9,856 nt of DNA from Pseudomonadota bacterium. GTDB lineage: Bacteria > Pseudomonadota > Alphaproteobacteria > Rhodospirillales > 2-02-FULL-58-16. Shown piece after piece: positions 5,625 to 9,856 of this stretch. The notes under the pieces are model-generated. The model made no database searches and was not told the DNA's origin. It saw only the letters and a list, made by a program, of their open reading frames with translations. The DNA lies in the NCBI GenBank assembly GCA_022572335.1, contig JACZWD010000091.1, positions 1 through 9,856 of the forward strand. Direction: 5' to 3'. Within the stretch, counting starts at the first letter, position 1, and each line of letters opens with the position of its first letter. Both the position numbers and the translations under genes were made by a program.

Positions 5625-6379
5625 CACCGGGTCCCCCGCGCCGGTTTACCGGCGGCCACGGCGGCCTGTGCGTGGACAACGATGTGCGCCCAGCGGGTTG
5701 TCTCGTTGACGGAATAAAACGGAACGTAATATTTCACGTCATTCTGCGTTAGAACACTGTTTGAAACACTATCCAGGATATGAATTTCACCGTCATGGTA
5801 GACGGCAAGAAACGAATGATCTTTATTTCTCAATACATCCTTGGCGACGACGATGCGGAGCTGTTCGTTGGTGAAGCCCAGTTCCCTCAGGGTGAAGAAC
5901 TTTACGATGGCGAAGTCTTCCGAATCGCCCGACCGGGCGATGAATTCCAGCGGCGACGCCCAATACTCCTCGGTGCCGTAGTTCGCGTCGTCGGGCTTTT
6001 CGGCCCAGGTGTTGAGGAAGCGGTTGACCTCCGACAACTGGTCCAGCGGCGCCTGGGACCGCAGTCCCTGAATCATTGCCCGCCAGGCCATGATCTCGGC
6101 GGAGGCGCACGCATCCACGCTGGCGTCGCAACGGTCCACGGCCTTTTTCTCGTCCCCGATCTTGTTCAGGACTCGCGTCCATTGGGGCAAGGCGGCAAGG
6201 TTGTCGGACGCGATCTCCACCGTGCCCAAGAGGGGCGGCGGCGGGGCGCCGCCGGGGCCGGCGTGGGGGCTCGGCGTCCCGCCGCGCTCACGCCCCTGGG
6301 CAAGGGCGTTTCCCGTCGGGGACAACGCGGACGCGGCGACGACCACGAACAGCAGCAGAAGCGGGTATCGCACGCTCAT
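5624..6379 (-). CDS. LapG-like periplasmic protease homologue (BTLCP/DUF920) with Ser in place of the catalytic Cys
   Basis: 251 residues, the usual length for the transglutaminase-like cysteine proteinase family. A signal peptide at 1-27 (LLLLFVVVAA ... ALA/Q) sends it to the periplasm. A Gly/Pro-rich linker follows (about 29-52), then the family domain: W67, paired C84 and C91, VNRFLNTW (118-125), YWASPLEF (139-146), SGDSEDFAIVKFF (150-162), H188 and D203. LapG cleaves the di-alanine site of its adhesin with a Cys-His-Asp triad, and the family motif is GDCED. Here the Cys is S153, coded TCG (two changes from either Cys codon). His and Asp are in place, so the fold looks intact while cysteine chemistry is lost. 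It could be a serine-variant enzyme, an adhesin- or receptor-binding pseudo-protease, or inactive. ATG 6379 overlaps the HlyD-like stop by ATGA, and its own stop overlaps the receptor start, so the three genes are translationally coupled. Confidence 0.85.
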   Translation of the reverse strand: MSVRYPLLLLFVVVAASALSPTGNALAQGRERGGTPSPHAGPGGAPPPPLLGTVEIASDNLAALPQWTRVLNKIGDEKKAVDRCDASVDACASAEIMAWRAMIQGLRSQAPLDQLSEVNRFLNTWAEKPDDANYGTEEYWASPLEFIARSGDSEDFAIVKFFTLRELGFTNEQLRIVVAKDVLRNKDHSFLAVYHDGEIHILDSVSNSVLTQNDVKYYVPFYSVNETTRWAHIVVHAQAAVAAGKPARGTR

Positions 6380-7701
6380 CGTTCCGTCAGAGCCCGGTTT
6401 CTCGCCTTGAGAATCGGTTTGAGAAGGTAATCGAGAACCGTCTTGCGGCCGGTCAGGATGTCGACGCTTGCCACCATGCCGGGAATGATGGGCAGGACCT
6501 TGCCCTGGTGCACGAGCTCGCTCTTATCCGTCCTGACGATGATCTGGTAGTAGCTGTCGCCGCGCTCGTCGACGATGGTATCGGCGCTGATGCGCACCAG
6601 CTTGGCCGGCAGGCCGCCGTAAATGGAAAAATCGTACGCCGTCAGTTTGACGGTGGCCACCTGGCCCGGTTGGAGAAAGGCGACGTCGGCGGGCAGGACG
6701 CGGGCCTCGACCAGCAACGTGTCGTCCAGGGGCACGACTTCCATAAGGTTCATGCCGGGTATCACCACACCGCCGATGGTGCGGATATTCAGCTGCTTCA
6801 CGATGCCCCTGACGGGCGAGCGCAGTTCGGTGCGCACCACGCGGTCCTTGGCGGCCAGGATCGACTGCTCGACCTGGGCGAACTCGGCCTTTTGGGCATT
6901 CAGCTCGCGCAGGGCCTCGGACCGGGAGTTCAGATACCGTTCCTCGATCCGGCGGGTGGATTCCTGCACCGCCGACTTCGCCCTGGGCAGGGCCAGGAGG
7001 GTGCCTTTGATCAGGCCCTCCAGGTCGTTCACCTCTCGTCTCAGGCGCAAGAGGTTGATTTTCGGAACCACGCCCGATCGCACCAGGGGCTCCGTCATCT
7101 GCAACTCTTCCTCAAGGAGTACCAGGCTGGACCGGTTTTGTCTCAGTTGCCCCCTGAGCTCGGTCAGTTCCTGCTCGCGTTGGTCCACCTGTTTGCGAAG
7201 GATGCCGAGCTGCGATTTCAGGTCCGCCCGGCGGGCGTTGAACAACTTGCGCTCGTTGACGGCCACCTGCCGCGCCTCGGCCATGAGTTCGGGCGGGAAT
7301 TCGAGCGAGCCGCCCTCGGACTCGGCGGTGAGGCGGGCCATCTGGCCCATCAGGCTGTAGTACGCCGCCTGCTGTTCGCCCAGGCTGGCGGCGAAGCCGG
7401 TGTCGTCGATGCGCAGGAGGATCTGGCCCGCCTCGACCATATCCCCTTCCCTGACCAGGATCTCTTTGAGGATTCCACCTTCCAGGTTCTGGATCACCTG
7501 CACCTGCGACGACGGAATGACCGTGCCCTGGCCGCGGGTGACCTCGTCGATCTCCGCCCACCATGCCCAGGCGATCGCCGCCGCGAAGAACGCGACGACA
7601 CCGAACAACAGTAAAATGGCTACCGGACGCGGGCCCTGGATCCGGGCCGCCGTGACCTCGGCGGCGAAGTCCGAGTCACTCCATTGTTCGGGGCTGGCCA
7701 T
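6376..7701 (-). CDS. HlyD/LapC-family type I secretion membrane-fusion (adaptor) protein
   Basis: 441 residues, typical for the family. It links the inner-membrane ABC exporter to an outer-membrane TolC-like channel. A short cytoplasmic N-terminus is followed by one TM helix (about 26-48), a first lipoyl half (QNLEGGILKEILVREGDMV, about 71-89), a long coiled-coil hairpin (about 105-290, rich in Glu/Arg/Leu/Gln), a second lipoyl half (LRSPVRGIVKQLNIRTIGG, 293-311) and a beta-barrel plus C-terminal region ending in IIPGMVASVDILTGRKTVLDYLLKPI. ATG 7701 has TGAGGT 6-7 nt upstream and lies 23 nt after the ABC transporter stop. The stop overlaps the next start (ATGA). Equivalent to LapC of Lap systems. 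The TolC/LapE partner is not in the window. Confidence 0.95.
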   Translation of the reverse strand: MASPEQWSDSDFAAEVTAARIQGPRPVAILLLFGVVAFFAAAIAWAWWAEIDEVTRGQGTVIPSSQVQVIQNLEGGILKEILVREGDMVEAGQILLRIDDTGFAASLGEQQAAYYSLMGQMARLTAESEGGSLEFPPELMAEARQVAVNERKLFNARRADLKSQLGILRKQVDQREQELTELRGQLRQNRSSLVLLEEELQMTEPLVRSGVVPKINLLRLRREVNDLEGLIKGTLLALPRAKSAVQESTRRIEERYLNSRSEALRELNAQKAEFAQVEQSILAAKDRVVRTELRSPVRGIVKQLNIRTIGGVVIPGMNLMEVVPLDDTLLVEARVLPADVAFLQPGQVATVKLTAYDFSIYGGLPAKLVRISADTIVDERGDSYYQIIVRTDKSELVHQGKVLPIIPGMVASVDILTGRKTVLDYLLKPILKARNRALTER

Positions 7702-7724
7702 GATACCTCACCACAGGTCCCGTA

Positions 7725-9856
7725 TTAACCTTTGGCTCTGCTGTGTTGTTTCGCCTTGTTCAGTATCTCGTCGCGCGGTCCGTCGGCGATGACGCGCCCC
7801 TGGCTCAGGACGATGAGCCGGTCGACGAGATGGAACAGCGACGGCCGGTGGGTGATCAGGATAAGAGTCTTGCCGACCAACAATTCCTTGAGGCGGTTTG
7901 CGAACTGCCTTTCCGACGCCAGGTCCATCATGCTGGTCGGTTCGTCAAGCAACAGGACCGGAGGATCGGGCACCAGGGCGCGGGCCAGGGCGATGCATTG
8001 ACGTTGGCCTCCGGACAGCGTTTGGCCCCGCTCGCCCACCATGAGGTCGTAGCCGTGCGGGTGGCGGCTGATGAATTCGTGCACGCCGGCCTGCGAGGCG
8101 GCGCGGAAGATCATCTCGTCGTCGGCGTGCGGGGTGCCCATGGCGATGTTCTCGCGCACGGTTCCGTGGAACAGAATGACGTCCTGCATGATGACGCCGA
8201 CGCCGCGGCGGAGATCGGCGGGGTCGATCTGGCGCACATCCGTGCCGTCGATGACGACGGCGCCGTCGCTCGGCGTATAAAGGCTGATCAGCAGTTTCGA
8301 GATCGTCGTCTTGCCCGAGCCGATGGGACCCAGGATGCCCACCCGCTCCCCCGGTTCGATGCGGAACGACAGGTTTTTCAAGGCGGGAATTTCGCTGTCG
8401 GGGTAGCTGAAGGTCACGTCCTGGAACTCGATGGTCCCCTTGCCGATGGTTCGGCTCAGGAAATTCTTTTCCGGCGGGCGTTCCACCGGCAGGGACATGA
8501 TCTGGTTGAGGTTCTTCAACGCCGTCAACGACTGCTGGAGCCTCGACAGCAGCCCGGCCACCACGGCCAGCGGCGCCATCGTCCGCCCGGTCAGGATGGT
8601 GCACGCGATCAACGCGCCGATGGTCATTTCTCCTGCCTGGATCTGGAAGACGCCCATGATGACGACCCCGATGATCACCAGTTGCTGGGCCGTCGCGGCA
8701 ATCTGGATACCCAGTTGCGAGACGGTCCGGGCGCGCAGGCTGGAGCGGGCCGCGGTGCCGACGAAACGTTCCCATTCACGCTGCATCTTGCCCTCCGCGC
8801 CGAGGCTCTTCACCGTTTCCAGGGCGCCGATGGTTTCGACGATGACGCCCTGCTTTTGCGAGGTCTCCTGCGTCGCCTTCTGAACCGCGCGGCGCAGGGG
8901 GAACTGCACGCACAGCCCGGCAACGATGACAAAGGGAACCACCGCCATGGGCACGTAGGCCACCGGCCCGCCGACCATCCAGATGACGAGGAGGAACAGT
9001 CCCAGGAAGGGGACATCGACCAGGGTCACGAACGTGGCCGACGTGAAGAAGTCCCGCAAGGCCTCGAAGTCGCGCAACTGGTTGGCGAAGGCGCCGGCCG
9101 AGGTGGGGCGCACCGCCATCTGGATATTGAGGACATGGGCGAAGATTCGGCTGGAAAGCACGACGTCGGCGCGCTTTCCGGCACCATCGACGAAATAGCC
9201 GCGCAGGGTCCTGAGCACGAAATCGAAGCCGATGACCGTGCCGACCCCGGCGGCCAGGACCCAAAGGGTTTCGGTGGCCTGGTTCGGAACGACCCGGTCG
9301 TAAACGTTCATGATGAACAGGGGGGTGGCGATGGCAAACGTGTTGATCAGGAAGGCGGCGATGACAACGTTGACGTAGGTTCCGCTGAACATCCCCAGGG
9401 TGCCCCAGAACCACGAAACCGTATGATCCACACCGGCCCCCTGTTCGTGGCGGCGGAAGCTGAACTCGGGACGGACGAAGATCGCGTACCCGTCGTAAAT
9501 ATCCAGCAGTTCGTCGGTGGGCATGGTCTGCGCCCCGAGACCGCTTTCCGGCACGATGATCTCGGAGAGTCTTCCCGGCATGTGGCGGACGAGCACACAG
9601 GCCGAGCGGTTCTTCAACAGCAGGACCACCGGCAGAACGACGTCGGGAATCTTGCCCAGCTTGCGCCGGACGATGCGGGCGCTCAGCCCGGCGCGCTCGG
9701 CGGCGCGCAGGAAAAGGGCCGGCGTCAATTTGTTGTCTTCCAGCGGCAGGCCGGTGGTCATGGACTCGGCCGACCGGGGGCTGCCGAAGATCTTGGTCAG
9801 CGCCACCAGGCACCCCGCCAGCGGGTCCTGGGCGTCGGCCGACAATTCCGAGGGAT
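7725..9856 (-). CDS. LapB/LssB-type type I secretion ABC transporter (permease-ATPase), 5' end at window edge
   Basis: Inner-membrane exporter that drives unfolded adhesin through the HlyD-like adaptor. The frame stays open to the right edge; TTG 9845 is a possible start, but an upstream start outside the window is equally likely because DPLAGCLVALTKIFG, normally near but not at the very start, follows within seven residues. Numbering from TTG: a C39-like but inactive peptidase domain at 7-130 (the family's catalytic Cys position, four before the Cys of CLV, is P8); a six-helix membrane domain at about 145-435; and an ATPase at about 470-700 with Walker A GPIGSGKTT (506-514), LSGGQRQ (610-616), Walker B LLLDEP (631-636) and H-loop H666. 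The inactive N-terminal domain fits substrates without a double-Gly leader. First visible gene of the operon. Its promoter lies beyond the window. Confidence 0.95.
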   Translation of the reverse strand, partial: PSELSADAQDPLAGCLVALTKIFGSPRSAESMTTGLPLEDNKLTPALFLRAAERAGLSARIVRRKLGKIPDVVLPVVLLLKNRSACVLVRHMPGRLSEIIVPESGLGAQTMPTDELLDIYDGYAIFVRPEFSFRRHEQGAGVDHTVSWFWGTLGMFSGTYVNVVIAAFLINTFAIATPLFIMNVYDRVVPNQATETLWVLAAGVGTVIGFDFVLRTLRGYFVDGAGKRADVVLSSRIFAHVLNIQMAVRPTSAGAFANQLRDFEALRDFFTSATFVTLVDVPFLGLFLLVIWMVGGPVAYVPMAVVPFVIVAGLCVQFPLRRAVQKATQETSQKQGVIVETIGALETVKSLGAEGKMQREWERFVGTAARSSLRARTVSQLGIQIAATAQQLVIIGVVIMGVFQIQAGEMTIGALIACTILTGRTMAPLAVVAGLLSRLQQSLTALKNLNQIMSLPVERPPEKNFLSRTIGKGTIEFQDVTFSYPDSEIPALKNLSFRIEPGERVGILGPIGSGKTTISKLLISLYTPSDGAVVIDGTDVRQIDPADLRRGVGVIMQDVILFHGTVRENIAMGTPHADDEMIFRAASQAGVHEFISRHPHGYDLMVGERGQTLSGGQRQCIALARALVPDPPVLLLDEPTSMMDLASERQFANRLKELLVGKTLILITHRPSLFHLVDRLIVLSQGRVIADGPRDEILNKAKQHSRAKG

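Noticed and set aside
6508..7614. 368-codon open frame on the plus strand across the HlyD-like gene
   Set aside because: Antisense shadow of a clear HlyD-family gene with no recognisable domain.
9790..9856. Active C39 peptidase in the ABC transporter
   Set aside because: The Cys in AGCLV aligns with the second, non-catalytic Cys of the C39 motif; the catalytic position is Pro, as expected for a LapB-type transporter.

Overview
The window is GC-rich and gene-dense. It looks like a Gram-negative proteobacterial chromosome, most plausibly an alphaproteobacterium of the Rhodospirillales type. That placement is an inference from composition and protein style (LssB/LapB-type ABC exporter, alphaproteobacterial BTLCP protease, bifunctional ManC) and is not firm.

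Layout, left to right. (1) Positions 2-646, minus strand: the first 215 codons of a large secreted protein whose N-terminus resembles the retention region of LapA/RTX-type adhesins. (2) Positions 647-1752: a 1.1 kb divergent intergenic region with a possible adhesin promoter, dyads, two diverged copies of a GC-rich palindromic repeat, a candidate 259-bp MITE and a partial tandem duplication of its right end. (3) Positions 1753-3195, plus strand: manC, the bifunctional mannose-1-phosphate guanylyltransferase / mannose-6-phosphate isomerase. (4) Positions 3196-3548: a convergent intergenic region filled mostly by four head-to-tail copies of a 60-bp palindromic repeat. (5) Positions 3549-9856, minus strand: a tight four-gene operon, read right to left. 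It encodes a LapB-like type I secretion ABC transporter (5' end at or beyond the window edge), a LapC/HlyD-like adaptor, a LapG-like periplasmic protease and a membrane receptor with dCache, PAS and HD-GYP-like domains. The last three genes are separated by 23 nt or overlap at start/stop codons.

How the genes may work together. In the known Lap system a type I secretion system exports an adhesin that stays at the cell surface until periplasmic LapG cuts its N-terminus at a di-alanine site. LapD, an inner-membrane c-di-GMP receptor with a degenerate EAL domain, sequesters LapG. This locus has the exporter, the adaptor, an adhesin start with two AAG motifs and a LapG homologue, but no LapD. The receptor position is held by a protein with a large periplasmic sensor and a degenerate HD-GYP domain: the HD metal-binding pair is Ser-Gln and the HH pair is Met-His, while GYP is kept. 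The LapG homologue has Ser where the family has its catalytic Cys, with His and Asp kept. The working hypothesis is a variant adhesin-retention switch in which a pseudo-HD-GYP receptor replaces LapD and the protease is either a Ser variant or a pseudo-enzyme. ManC would supply GDP-mannose for matrix polysaccharide, which fits a biofilm or attachment locus.
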